The notes: generated from the letters alone by a model not told the origin. Positions 37,181-48,797 are shown, counted from the stretch's first letter. The stretch is 64,000 nucleotides of DNA from Turritopsis dohrnii (GCA_027922465.2 BQMF02000213.1:434001-498000), one strand, 5' to 3'. Translations and numbers: made by a program.

Positions 37181-37854
37181 GAGCGACTGAGACTCGCTAA
37201 CGTTAAAGAAGTAGTGGTAAATGCTGAAAACGAAACTGATCAAGACCGCGAATACGAGAATATATTTGACTTTATCAATAACTTTTAGCTACAATATACA
37301 TATATTGCATGACATTATTAGATTATTTTTTGAAAGAACTGTTTCTATTTAAAAATAGCTTCTTGTATATAACTGTTACTAGTAGTAATCTTAAGGTTTT
37401 TTAAAACTGGAAGGATTTTGCTTAAAAGTTTCCCTATCACTTTTTTGTATATAAAACATAGTTCCATGTATGATAGTATATAGTTACTAGTAACATTAAC
37501 ACGTTAAGAACACAAATCTTCTGATTTCATTGAAAATCGATGTTTTTCACATTTTCCAACCCCCCCCCCCCCCCCCCCCCGGAAATTAAGACCCCCCCCC
37601 CCGCTTATTAGGTTTTTGGAAATTTTCCAACCCACCCCATTTATTTTGTTCTCGTATTGTTCTCACTTATATGGACCAAACTATTCTGTTTTAAAGAGAA
37701 CAAATGATTCTATTCTTCAAAAAGAATTGATCATTCTTTGGTGGAAAGAACAAACAAATGTGATTCGTTAAACAGTATAAAAAATGTTGACTGATGTTTA
37801 AAGAACAGAAATGACAAGGAGAAGAGAGGAATTAATCAATTACAAAATAAAAAG

Positions 37855-38281
37855 ATGTCAAAAAGAACACTTTTCGTCAACTGGGTCGGAATCAATGGAG
37901 CAGCCAGACACAAAAGGAAGTTGATATTGCGACCTAGTGATACGAACATCTATATTTGTCCAGTAAAGAACTGTTTGCACGTTGGCTTAAAAGCAGTCGA
38001 GGATTACAGAAGCATATCGATAAGAAGCACGGTTGGTATCATTATTTTGACGAAGCACCAGACGTGAAGAGGGAAGAAGTAGTCGCCTATCAACCGACGA
38101 AAAAGAAAATTTGCACAGCCAACAAACCTGCATTTTCCTTAAACGAAGGCATTGGAAAGGACTTCTTGGAGTGGCTTTGTACGCCTTGTGGTGGAGGAAA
38201 ATCCGAGAAAGAAGCGAAACAATGTGCACAAAGATGTATGAAGTTTCTTATGGCCAGCATTGACGATGTCGAATCCGAATC
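37855..38281 (+). pseudogene. Tyrosine-recombinase-like gene, truncated copy 2
   Basis: Starts MSKRTLFVNWVGINGAA and matches copy 1 (3998) through the finger and the GGGKSEKEAKQCAQRCMKF block. One base is missing near 37985, which shifts frame. Homology stops at about 38281 (ESESVL then TAA), where copy 1 continues for another 500 codons. A capsid-like gene starts 65 bases later. The truncation could be a deletion that removed the rest of the gene. The upstream sequence CAGTATAAAxxATGTTGACTGATGTTT is shared with copy 1. Confidence 0.55.
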
Positions 38282-38345
38282 TGTTTTATAATGTTTATGT
38301 TATTATTTTTATTTGTTCTCTTTATTGTCAGCAAACATTGTGCAA

Positions 38346-38735
38346 ATGCAGACACCGAAAGGTGTCTATGACACTGGTGAAATTAACAATATAGAAACTA
38401 TGGAAACAGACGATGTTATGAGCAGAGCTACGAGTGTTAACAATATAAATGCGAAGCTGAATAACATAAATTCATTTATTAGTAAAGGTGAAGTGCAGCA
38501 AGGTGTGGTAGAAAGGTATTTTCCGGGTTATTTAAACTTAAAAAGATCGGGATTAATAACGTCAACGAAAAGACAAAAGGTAACAGCGCAACCGGGTTAT
38601 GGTTCAGGCCAAAAATTGACATTTCATTTAGAAGTTGGACAAAACAAACGATTTGTACCGAAAACATGTCAAATAATTTTGCCTGTTAAATTTACTAAAC
38701 CTGACGGTAGTACAAAAATTGCTGATACAACAGCT
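38346..38735 (+). pseudogene. Capsid-like protein, 5' part
   Basis: ATG 38346 (MQTPKGVYDTGEINN) opens a 130-codon frame that ends exactly where retroposon sequence begins. It has no recognised motif by itself. Together with the 3' part (43686-44866) it makes a protein of about 520 residues with beta-strand-rich character. Its position just before a basic core-like protein and an adenain-like protease suggests a major capsid protein of the adenovirus/polinton kind. The family call is inferred from order and general pattern, not from a signature motif. Confidence 0.4.
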
Positions 38736-38875
38736 CATTTAATATACACACAACTCAAATGCAAATATTCTCGACTTCCACCGAAAACTGTAATTTATCG
38801 AAGTTATGAGAATTTTATTATGAATAATTTTTTACAAGATCTATCTTTGGAACTTACCTCCTCCAAGGTAGAACA

Positions 38876-41494
38876 TCTTATTATACTAATTCGCGATTGT
38901 GTGTCACACTTTTATTTTAGAGAGTGACATATTTGTTTTTTTTTCACGGTCAAATCCTTCTTATTTTTTCCCTTTTTGTCGTAAAACCACGCCAAAGCGA
39001 GAGTGATTTTTTTGATTTTTCGCGATTAGTATATGCTCCTCCGTTTTGTTATTTTTGGCTTGCGCAGTGGAAATCAGCCGAAAAACGTCTTTGGAGGAGT
39101 GCGAGCAATGCAATGTTAATCGTTCGAAATTTGTCAACGATCATTTCGTGAGCAAGAAACTTCGCGAAGAAGACGTGTTTCTTTTTGTATACGAATATTT
39201 TAATTTAAATTTGATTGTTTTAGGCAGCAAATCGACGAAAGAACTGACGAAGAAACACAGGTATTGTTATTATTATAAAACGTTTTATCATCGTGTTTAT
39301 TGCTAAAGAACACGGGTTAGTTGTTTGTTTACAATGAAAAATCATATTTAGATATACAGAAGAAGTGCAGTGAAGTTTTTAAAAATTAGCTGCAGAAAGA
39401 TCGAACGAACAAAAGGTATTATTATAAAACTGTTATTTTTGATTAATAGAAGAACAAGTTAGTATTTAAATGTATTTAAATGTTTGTTTACGTTTTAGTT
39501 ATCAATTTATTGTTAAACTTTTATTGTTATTGTATTTTAGATTTTATTTTAGATTAATAAAAGAACAGGTATAACCACATGCTTAGGTGAGTTTTTAAAC
39601 AGATGTTGTTTTTTATATATAGGTTTTTTCAGAGGAAAACGAAACGAAGAAGTCTATTTTTATTTTACGAGCTGTTTACGTATTTCTTTTTATAGTTATC
39701 AAATAGTTATGGGAGTGCAGCAGTAGAGTAGTGTAGATGAAGTTGAAGTTGTTTAAAAATGGCTGCAGAAAGGATGCTGTTTATTTACATTGGTGAAGAA
39801 AATGGTTTTACTTCTTTTCGGAGAGAAATTGTTTGGAAAAGATATAAAGTAATATACGTAAGTACATGAGTCAAACGGATTTAGTAAATACAGCGTTAAA
39901 AGAGAGTAAAAACAGAGTTAAAACGATCAAATCATTAAGATGCATGTCCCTCGAGCAGTTAATGATTTGTTTTGGTAACGAAGTTGCTGTTCCTTATTTT
40001 ATTTAATTCAAAATGGCTCCACAGTTATGAAGTTACGAAGAAAGCATTTTTATGACTTTCACTGTATAAAAATGGTAGTGGAATTGCAGTAGTAAGCAAG
40101 GAGAAAGTGTATGTTTACAATAGGAAAGTATCCTGGAAAGTAAATCGAGTGTTATTAATTTGTTTACAGGTATGAAATATAGAAAGTAAAGAGTTTAGAA
40201 GTTGATAATGGCTACTACAGATCATGATCAATATTGTTTACTAACATGATTATGATGATGTGAATTGGTATTGAGAGGTAAAGTTAAAATAGTATCTATT
40301 TAGTTAAACACAGTTAGTATTAGTGGATACATAAAGGATAAGAGGAATGTTTACTGTTGTGTTTTGAATTTTCCAGCAGAGAGGAGCTTTGAACCGGAAA
40401 TAAAAAATGGCTCCACGAATGTTTTCATATGTTAAAAATTTTTCAGCTATACTAATTCTGTCATTACGTTTGTGTTTTTAATTATTATTTTTAAGGTTAA
40501 TACATTTTCAAAGTTTCTTTTACTTTGTTTTGTTTTTCTTTAGATTTCGTCATAGCATGATTAGGTTTTTTGTATATGTTTTTTTAATGTTTTGATCTGT
40601 TAAAATAGAAATGAAGCACATGATGGGTTATAATGTCGAGAGGGTTACTTAAGATTTACTTACTTAATGACTGTGCAATGAAACTATCTTACAAAAAATA
40701 AGTGTTGTTGGCTGTATTTTTCTTAAGTTTATATTTTATCGCGTTTATGCATATTTTGTGTTATGGTAATCGTTTACGTACTATGCCTAGGTATATAACT
40801 TTGAATTTATGATTTTATTTGTGACTTTTTATCTTTTGTGTAAATTTTTCTTCTTAGTTATTGTTTTTAGGATAAATACGTACTTGAATTTCCTTTTTTT
40901 TTTTTGTTTCTTTTTTTTTTTTTTTCAGTATTACAATTGAAACATTATTCTTTTAGGCAATAATAAAAAAAGCATGAAGAAATGAAACTCATGGTTTTAA
41001 TCATGATGTTGATGGTTTTGGGAAGAACTAACTATATCATTTCAAAAATTCATTAATGGTTGCAGTCCAGAAGTAACTTTTGAACAAAAGAAAAAGTTGG
41101 AAGGTATCATTTTTGTAATGTTATTCAATGTTTGGCTTTGTATGTCTTAGTAAACAGTTCTGTGTTATATATTGCATATTTTTACATTAAAGTTACTTCT
41201 CTTCTGCGTATGAATATATATTCTGAGCCATGTTGCTATTTGTTTCTGTTTTAAATTTTCTGAATGTAAGAAATGAATTAAAAAATTAATGCCTGAAAAG
41301 AAACTTTTCCAAGAGTTAAATTCTGCGACACAACGCATACTGAACATGGGTGGCGAGCGACGCCTCCTGGGATGTTTTTGAGTTGCGATTCTATGATTTA
41401 TTTTTTCGTCACAGGGTACGTACACGGGAATGGTGGATTTGACCTAATGTTTTCGAAGTTAAGTTCGGTAAAAAGTTTTTACCCGGGATACTAG
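38876..41494 (+). mobile_element. 2.6-kb Helitron inserted in the retroposon
   Basis: Compared with copy B of the retroposon, 2,619 extra bases lie exactly between A (38875) and T (41495). The insert begins TCTTATTATACTAATTCGCG and ends CTAG. An 8-base-pair hairpin GGTAAAAA-G-TTTTTACC (41467-41483) precedes the end by about 8 bases. These are the classical Helitron ends and target. The interior has no Rep/helicase gene. It has several degenerate repeats containing AAAATGGCTGCAGAAAG or AAAATGGCTCCA, and a short frame (39046-39306) that is not recognised. At 41330-41370 it contains a fragment of the other Helitron family's 3' end. Confidence 0.85.
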
Positions 41495-43586
41495 TTATTC
41501 TATATTTGAGGAGATTTTTGTAAATACCTTGGATAAGCATGCACCTCAGAAAACAAGGCTAGTGCGTGGAAATGAAAAGCCACATATGAACAGGGCCCTC
41601 AGGAAAGCCATCATGGAAAGATCTAGGCTTCGAAACATATACCATCGATCAAAAAGTTTCTCTGAATTGCTTGCTTATCGAAGACAAAGAAATCGTGTTT
41701 GTAAATTAAATAATAGTTCTAGGAAAGCTTATTTTGAAGCAGTAACATCAAACTCTAATTTTAACTCTAGCCATAATTTTTGGAACTTGTGCAAGCCTTT
41801 TTTCTCGGATAAGCATACTGTTTCAGAAAAGGTTTCTCTAGTCCATAATGATGAAATTATTACTAGCGATAGTATTATTGCCAACATTTTTAATGACTAC
41901 TTTAATGACATAACCAAAAATCTGAACTTAAAATCTTGGGATCCTGGCTCGTACACCTCCTATCCCAAAGACCCTGTTAAAGATGCTATCTCTAAATTTG
42001 AAAAGCATCCTAGTATTCTCAAAATAAAAGAGGTCTTTGGTGATAGCTCAAGCTTCGATTTGATTGAAGCAGACACTGAGTCTGTTCATAAATTGATTAC
42101 GTCATTAAATAGTCGAAAAGCAACATCATGTGGCATTAGTCCAAGGATTCTCAAAATGTCTGCTGACGTCTGTAGTTTTGTGATCAAAAACTGCTTCAAC
42201 ACATCCCTATCATCAACCTCTTTTCATGTAGAGTTAAAATGTGCTACCATTACTCCAGTCTACAAAAAGGATGACGCTACATGTGTTGAAAACTATAGAC
42301 CAATTAGTATCCTCCCGACAGTGTCTAAAGTGTTTGAAAAGCTCATAGCAGAACAGCTTATTCCCTTCCTCCAAACGCGTTTTTCTAAACTGTTGTGTGG
42401 ATTTCGGAAGGGACATAGCACTCAACATGCTTTGCTTAGAATGTTAAATCGCTGGCAAAAAGCCCTTGATGATTCAAATATTGTAGGTACTGTCTTAATG
42501 GACTTATCTAAGGCTTAAGACTGTTTACCCTATGACTTACTTATTGCAAAACTTGCTGCTTATGGGGTAAACTATAAAAGTTTAAAATTTATTTACGATT
42601 ACCTTACAAATCGAACACATAGAGTTAAAGTAGGAGATAAATTAAGTACATTTCTTTGCGTGTTACTTGGAGTCCCACAGGGATCCATCTTAGGACCTTT
42701 ATTTTCTAATATTTTTCTTAATGATCTCCTATTGTCAACTAACAACAGAGAATCAGAAATTTGTAACTTTGCTGATGATAATACTCTGTTTGCCTCTGCA
42801 AAAACATTAGCAAGAGTCTTGGAAATACTTGGCGCTGATACTTTAGACGTCATTGAATGGTTTAGTGTCAATGGACTCGTTGCAAATCCAGAAAAATTTC
42901 AGGTTATGTTTCTCGGAACAAAGACATCCATTAGGAAATTTCATATCGGGAATATAACCGTAGATACCTCAAATTGTGTAAAACTTTTAGGTATCTACAT
43001 AGATGATAAACTACGATTCAGAGAGCATCTAGATGAAAAATGTAAGAAGGCCTCAAGTAAAACCAAGGCACTTCTACGGATTCGACCTTATATCTCAGTT
43101 AAAACTGCAAAATGTTTATGTAATGCCTATGTTCTTTCTCATTTTCACTACTGCCCATTAATTTGGATGCGTTTCGATAAGGCCAGCAACATCTACATCA
43201 ACAGGGTTCATCGCAGGGCTCTCTCTGTAGTTTATCAAAATCTTAATTCGAGTCTATCAGTTCTATTGTCATTATCAAAGGGAGTCACCCTTCACTTCTC
43301 TTTCATCCAGAAACTTTTACACGAAATTTTTAAATCCGTCAACGGTCTGAACCCTTCTTTTATGTCAGAGCTTTTTGTACCAAAGTGTTCAGGCTATTCG
43401 CTGAGAAGGGGGCAACAACTTGTTTTACCCCCAACCAATACTGTTAAATTTGGAATACATTCTGTAAGCTTTGTAGGAAGTTTACTCTGGGACCGATTGC
43501 CAAAAGACGTAAAAGACTCGACAACTTTAGATATTTTTAAAAATAGAGTTAAAAATTTGCCTATTCATTTTTGTACTGGTCCTTAA
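41495..43586 (+). pseudogene. Retroposon reverse transcriptase, one stop (copy A)
   Basis: Continues from the endonuclease C-terminus (DKHAPQKTRL) through the RT domain: NYRPISILPTVSKVFEK, FRKGHSTQHAL, GVPQGSILGPLF, NFADDN (catalytic Asp pair), then the thumb and C-terminal region ending NRVKNLPIHFC. In-frame TAA at 42516-42518 replaces the Tyr codon of the SKAYDCL motif found in copy B; otherwise the frame is open to 43586. It is nearly identical to copy B over its length, so it inserted recently. Confidence 0.9.
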
Positions 43587-43685
43587 TGTAAATCCTAAAA
43601 GGATATCATTGTTGGTTTTTATTAGCTACTTTTGTATCTATTTTATTATGACCAACGTTAAATAAATCAATAATAATAAATAAAT

Positions 43686-44866
43686 CTAGTGAATTTTTGG
43701 GCATCGAAATGGATACAGGATATTGTTATTAAGAATCTTTATACAGACGACAATATTAATAAGCAATCAAATGAAAAAGATTGTGCAGCGTTTGCAAACG
43801 ATAAAATGTCTGTTATACCAACGGATAAATTGTTTATGTTTGACGATTATAATTATTCGGAAAAAAGTCAAGCGTCAAAAGCACGTAGAAATTTCACGTC
43901 ACCGAGTGATACTAATATCACTGCTAGAATAGCTAAGTGGAAATCGGATTGGCAAAATACAAAGGGTAAAGAATACGAAATATGTTTAGAACACTTATCG
44001 GAATTTTTTAATATCGACGACTTATTTAAGATAGGTATTAAAATCGAGTGTGACATGTGCATTGACATGAACAAGTTATTAGAATCTGTCGCCACTTTAA
44101 GCAGTGGTAATGGAAACAAGGCAAAACAAACTGTTGGTATGATTCATTTCACCAATGCCCCGTACATTGAGTATGTGGAACTTACCATGGCACCTGTCTA
44201 TCTTACGATAATCAATTGGAGAAAACACTTAAAAATTGTTATTATAAAATAAACAAAGCATACGATCAACGTATAGAAGAAATAAATAGCGGACAGAAAA
44301 TAAAAGAATTGAATTTCGCAGGAACTAATTTCCAATTTGATTTTCTCATTTTTTATATTGAAGATAGACAATCTAAACAACATTTATCTGCTTACGATAC
44401 TTACGGTTCTGAATTGGCAACATTAAAAGTTGGAACAATAGAATTGTCAAATAATAATTTACATAACGACGGGAATTCACTTTTCCGATTAACGTATAAA
44501 TCGGATAAACGTGAATTATATCGTCAATATTGTGCATGGAAATTAGGTACATGTTCAATGTTAAGTAGCAATCAAATGCTCGATTCCGAAAGTTTAACAA
44601 GGTTACCAAATTACAAAACGTATTGGTCACAGGGTTATCCTATTGCTATTGATTTACGTGAATCACGTGGATATCTTTATAACGAATTAGAAGGATTAAA
44701 ATGGAATCACGGTAAACTTGTTGCTAGAGTAGTTCTCACAGACGAAGCGACTACAAATGACACAGTTACTGTCGTTGGTGAAACTATTAATGGTGCTTTC
44801 TTTAAATACATTGATAATGGCATTTCTAAAGTTGGTAGTGATGTATATACACCAACAAGGGGTTAA
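43686..44866 (+). pseudogene. Capsid-like protein, 3' part, one frame change
   Basis: Resumes directly after the retroposon tail (NFWASKWIQDIVIKN) and runs to 44252 in one frame, while the continuation from about 44200 is one base shifted (ending VYTPTRG at 44866). The later part (DSESLTRLPNYKTYWSQGYP, then IDLRESRGYLYNELEG and VVGETINGAFF) has the alternating pattern of a jelly-roll capsid. The stop at 44864-44866 is followed by 63 bases and then the basic protein. Confidence in 'capsid' is moderate and rests on neighbours. Confidence 0.4.
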
Positions 44867-44929
44867 AAAATAAATATTATTGTCACGATATAATAGATAA
44901 ACATTATTTTCTTTTAATACGAAATCAAA

Positions 44930-45157
44930 ATGCCGGTATATGGATACGGAAGACTGGGTGGTGGTCGTTGCAAGCCTCGACACAGACGACGCGATAGAAG
45001 AGGAGGATTTGTGAGTATGAGAGGTAGAGGTGCACTAACTAAAAAACTTGGTAAATTTTTTAAAAAAGGAGGTAAATCATTACTAAAAGCAGTTATAAAA
45101 AATGCTAAAAATATTGGAAAAGACGCGTATGCAAATTATAAAGCGTATCCTGAATAA
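44930..45157 (+). CDS. Small basic core/minor-capsid-like protein
   Basis: 75 codons from ATG 44930, intact. It starts MPVYGYGRLGGGRC, has an Arg-rich centre (RHRRRDRRGG), a Lys-rich amphipathic stretch (KKLGKFFKKGGKSLLKAV) and ends YKAYPE. The size and composition resemble DNA-condensing core proteins of adenovirus-type viruses (pX/pVII-like), encoded next to capsid and protease genes. It lies 63 bases after the capsid-like stop and 38 bases before the protease frame, a compact virus-like spacing. The function is inferred. Confidence 0.5.
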   Translation: MPVYGYGRLGGGRCKPRHRRRDRRGGFVSMRGRGALTKKLGKFFKKGGKSLLKAVIKNAKNIGKDAYANYKAYPE

Positions 45158-45195
45158 AACGAAATGATAGTATGGATAATTTGACATTATAAGAA

Positions 45196-46038
45196 ATGGC
45201 AAATAATAGTGATGATGAAAATGACGGCGGTGCAGGTATTTTAGAACAAGACATAAACAAATTTATTAAACAACATGGCGGAAAATACATGTAATTAAAT
45301 TTTATTGGTAATTTAGCAATTGATGAACTAGATATTTATTATAATAATGTAATGAAAACGTTTCGCGATAGAAGACTGGAAACATCGGTGCCATTTGCTA
45401 TTGTAAATACAGATCGACGAGATCAGCCGGGTACACATTGGTTTTCTTTATGTAAATGCGATGACGGATTATTTATGTTTGATTCTTTTGGTCTGTTTGG
45501 CTTTAGGAATTTCATAGAGACAAACGATCGCGAGAAAATACATTCTTATTTTAAAAATTTACCACCGCCGATAAACAAACTAGTTTTAAAATATGGAACG
45601 ATTCTGAAATTTCTCTTTCGAAACTAACATTTAATGTTGGAGAATGGAAAAAAAAAACAAATCGTAATAATAATAAATACGACAAAACTTTATCGCCGAT
45701 GGCTAATTATTTCATAAAATTATTGTTTGCTTTTTCTAAATTGTGTGACAAAAAAGATTAAAGGAATTGTGAAGTTGTAGTGTGGATTGTTAACAATTGC
45801 ATACAAAATATACGGAGTTCATATTGTGGAATTTTCCAATTAATGACATATTATGAAATTTTTAATCCATTAAAATCGGTTGAATACAGTGAACAATTTA
45901 CATTTACATCGCAGAATATGAAAGCTATTTTACGTATGTTATTTAAATCTGGTAGTGAAAACGCCTTATTAGAAAACGATTCTAAATGTCAATTATTTGT
46001 AGACGATTTCAATATATCGGGAAATTTTAAGGCAGTGT
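45196..46038 (+). pseudogene. Adenain-like cysteine protease, broken
   Basis: Starts MANNSDDENDGGAG at 45196. A frame change near 45290 leads to the catalytic core: PGTHWFSLCK (His), LFMFDSFG (acidic residue) and, after a second frame change near 45620 and a TAA at 45759, SSYCGIFQLM (Cys). The order His, Asp, Cys matches adenain/Ulp1-type (C5/C48) proteases. These cleave capsid precursors during virion maturation. Length is about 275 residues. Its place after capsid-like and core-like genes strengthens both calls. It is inactive here because of at least two frame changes and a stop. Confidence 0.7.
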
Positions 46039-46963
46039 AAAAATTTACTTATAAAAGTATAAATTTCACAAACTCGTAATTATTGTTGTTATTATTGTGT
46101 AAAGACAAGCAAGTAAAGATGAATTGTTTTAATATTTGTAAGCATATTAAAACATTATATATAAGAAAACAAAGAATGTGACGGTGGCAAAAATAAGTAT
46201 TAATAAATATCTTGTGGCATGTAATAAGTGTTTACATGCTGCTATAAATAGTTATAAATTCGAGAAGTGAAAAAGTACTGTCTCATAGAAAATATCAAAG
46301 CTATTTTTCTTCTGCACACACACCATATTCTCCCTAACCTGTACGAAACATGCAAATCACTTCCCATGAACAATAATAAGCTTGCAATTAAGAATTCAAA
46401 AAGGATATATATATAAATCTCTGATGATGATATGCGGTGGGAGGGGGGGTGGCAGTCCTAATACTTCTTTATAACTTCGTTCTTTTGTAATCGAAAGATG
46501 AAAGGATGCCGCTGTTTACATAAGAAATTCCAAACTTTTTGTAACAATGGACGCTATTGTTTTGTGAAAACAAAGAAAATAGTAGTTTGAAAGTATGACC
46601 AAAAAAGTAGTCTGGAGCCGAGTTAAAAGAGATTGGTAACTAGTTATCAAGTTGTTAAAAGAGATTGGTACCTAGTCAAAACAGTATACAGTATATACAT
46701 CACCATTCATGGAATTTGTCTATTTAAAAGAGTAGTGATCAAATTGGACTGCTTAACAACAAAAAATGTAAACAATATATAATATTTTATCCATCATATA
46801 TATATTGTAAAATATTCTCTGACTTGGAATTCAATTAGTCAACTTCATTGTAGTATTTAATACATGTGTCTGGGTGAAATTTTATAAATTATAGAGAAAT
46901 AACTGAAGTTGAAATAGCTATAGCTTACAAATTCTTTAATTGGATAAGATAATTAAAAGAAAA
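46039..46963. other. Non-coding region after the protease gene
   Basis: AT-rich, no exons. A short direct repeat (AAAAGAGATTGGTAACTAGT and AAAAGAGATTGGTACCTAGT) is at 46627-46676. The expected right end of the virus-like element is not recognisable, and no TATCAC array is present. Confidence 0.4.
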
Positions 46964-47471
46964 CTAGCCGCCAAGGCGGCGGCGCTCGCCGCCCATGTTC
47001 AGCCTGGGTTGACTTCACGAAAAAAAAAATTAAGGAATTGGCAACTGAAAGTGTCCCCATGTTGTAGAGCTGGAAAAACTGATCAAAAAAATGTATAGGA
47101 TCGTTCCACTACGATCAACCGTTACAGAGATATCATCGTTCAAAGATTTCGATGACGTCACAGACCCGTCCCCCGAAAAAATTAGACCCAAATTTTTCGT
47201 CACCCCATCGCCTGTATCGCCTGTATCGCGGACCCCCAAAAAACGTCAGTTATCCCTATTGGTTATCGAGATAATTTTCCCTAAACGTTGCGTTCGATTA
47301 GGGTCTCAATGCAATGGTTTCACACTGACGTCGCGCACAAGAAGAGAAATAATTTATGTGTGATCTTACATTGCTGACTCTCTTTCGCAGCTCACATCTA
47401 CCATTTTGCGTGACTTACAAACAAACAAACGCACAAACAAACAAACAGAGAATCGGCTATTAATATATAGA
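46964..47471 (-). mobile_element. Non-autonomous Helitron-like element, copy 3 (inverted, short)
   Basis: On the minus strand it starts TCTATATATTAATAGCCGA (ending at 47471), has the GTTT-type repeat and GTAAGTCACGCAAAATGG, and ends with GCCGCCTTGGCGGCTAG (at 46964), with A before it on the plus strand. The base after 47471 is C, so the A/T target rule is imperfect at that side. The internal part is shorter and diverged from copies 1 and 2. Confidence 0.65.
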
Positions 47472-48170
47472 CAACAATGAAGAGCAAAAGAAACAAATCA
47501 GTTAACTTTTTTTTGTGTAATTGTTATTTCTTTACATAATGCTACTTGAATTATTTCTAAAATTACGGTTACGTAATTAATATATGTATATAGTGTATAT
47601 AATTATAATTACATAAAATATATATAATTATGTTAAATAAATAAACAGATGTCCTGTGCGTATGTTGTGTTGCGAATTATGTATACACAAGCGAACCAAA
47701 TAAAACACATAATTATGTTAAATAATTTTGTTAAATTATAATGATTTTGCTTAGTATCGTGAATGGGAATTTATGCTCTTAATAATTTGTCTGTTGGTTT
47801 TACTATTTCAGGTGTATAAGGCATTATCAAGAGTACCTTAAGGGAATAAATTTTTGCGGGAATAAATTCTTGCGGAATAATTTTTTGCGGAATTTATTTT
47901 TGCGATTTTGCCCCCAAATCGCAAAATTAAATTCCGCAAAATACAATGGGAAGCAGCAATCGCAAAAATAAATTCCGCAAAATTTTTAATAATTTTCAGC
48001 GATTTTAGCAACTTGGTAACTCGGCTTTCTTACCCTCGCGCTCGGTTGAAAAATGGGTTCTGGATGAAACGAATATAAACGAATATATAAAGTTTTGAAT
48101 GTATTTTTATTTTTCACTTAAACTAAAACAACTTGATTTGAAAATCAAAAAGAAATTTGATTACAGATAA

Positions 48171-48797
48171 TTAGTCTGAATCTGTGTCACTCAACACCAC
48201 TACTTTTTTCTCAGTGTCTTTTTTTCCTTGTATTTGGTTTCCAGTATTTGGTTTGGAGACAAAAAAAGTACGTATATCTTTGTGAGGAATGTTTTTCAGA
48301 GTTTTACTTGTATTTGTTTTTTCGCTAATATTTGGGGATTTTGGATTGGTAGTTCCAGCAACAGCATCGTCTTCCTCAGTGGTGAACGAACCAACAATAT
48401 TGGAATCCTCTCTCTCGTAATAAAGTAAATCCACGTAATTCCGGTAAATGTCAATCAATTCTTTGTTTTTCACCGTTGGTGACATAAATATTTCAACACG
48501 GCATGGGATTTCAAGTCCTCCCTGTACTAGCGGAGAAACACAATAATTGGTTGATGTTAGTGTTGCTGTGACCCTTGCACCTCTGTCCAAAAGAAACTTT
48601 GTTGCCCGAGAGTTCTCCATCGGTAGGTGTCCAACAGTCGCTCCAGAGTCTTGATCCATAACTTTGATAGCGAAGAAGTCAAATGGGTTATCTTTTTCAT
48701 GTACACAATCTAATGTTTGTGATTCTTTTGGATGCCAATATTTTTTGTAATAGTGAAAGCCTCGAACTGCTGATGAATACTCAAAAAGATTTGCCAT
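48171..48797 (-). CDS. HIRAN-domain protein carried by the pogo-like element
   Basis: 208 codons, one exon, starting MANLFEYSSAVRGFHYY at 48797. Residues 8-110 have the HIRAN pattern: VRGFHYYKKYW, CVHEKDNPFDFFAIKV, VGHLPMENSRATKFLL, then CRVEIFM. HIRAN domains in HLTF and related proteins bind DNA ends and stalled-fork structures. The C-terminal half is low-complexity and ends in an acidic VVVLSDTDSD tail. It is transcribed divergently from the transposase with a 363-base gap, so the promoters are shared or adjacent. It may help the element handle excision or replication-linked DNA ends, which is inference. The frame is intact. Confidence 0.75.
   Translation of the reverse strand: MANLFEYSSAVRGFHYYKKYWHPKESQTLDCVHEKDNPFDFFAIKVMDQDSGATVGHLPMENSRATKFLLDRGARVTATLTSTNYCVSPLVQGGLEIPCRVEIFMSPTVKNKELIDIYRNYVDLLYYEREDSNIVGSFTTEEDDAVAGTTNPKSPNISEKTNTSKTLKNIPHKDIRTFFVSKPNTGNQIQGKKDTEKKVVVLSDTDSD

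Larger units (their letters stand above)
34505..37655. mobile_element. Pogo/Tigger-type transposon edged by poly-C segments
   Basis: The transposase gene (35107-37180) is flanked on both sides by similar C-rich segments: TTTCCAAC followed by a C-run (34547-34562 and 37560-37580), CGG, A/T-rich spacer, then a second C-run. The two segments match as direct repeats; an outer inverted AAATAAA word is also present. Exact ends and the target duplication are not resolved. The region between 37289 and 37550 is AT-rich with no gene. Confidence 0.55.
38736..43685 (+). mobile_element. CR1/L2-like non-LTR retroposon, copy A, 5'-truncated and carrying a Helitron
   Basis: Starts abruptly inside the endonuclease region (ATTTAATATACACAC), matching copy B at about 54095. 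It continues to 38875, is interrupted by the Helitron (38876-41494), resumes at 41495 and ends near 43685 in an AATAAATAA-rich tail. Target duplication is not evident, as is common in this clade. It inserted into the capsid-like gene. Confidence 0.85.
7081..46038. mobile_element. Proposed integrated virus-like element (SF3 helicase, recombinase, virion-type genes) with later insertions
   Basis: Composite call. On the minus strand lies one SF3 helicase gene (34320 to 7616). On the plus strand, starting within about 100 bases of the helicase start, lie an upstream repeat (34415), a recombinase fragment (37855), a capsid-like gene (38346 and 43686), a basic core-like protein (44930) and an adenain-like protease (45196). 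Insertions at 10139-33912, about 34505-37655 and 38736-43685 account for most of the length, leaving roughly 7 kb. The combination recalls animal DNA viruses that pair SF3 replicases with adenovirus/polinton-type virion genes (adomaviruses, adintoviruses, polinton-like viruses). I saw no polymerase B, packaging ATPase or clear terminal repeats on the right. Unity of the element is inferred from position. Confidence 0.4.

Noticed and set aside
39046..39306. 86-codon Cys-containing frame in the Helitron as a captured gene
   Set aside because: No recognisable domain or splice structure; only mentioned as unexplained interior.
45352..45627. Protease fragment as an independent short gene
   Set aside because: It is the middle of a longer broken protease; the Cys part is further downstream in another frame.
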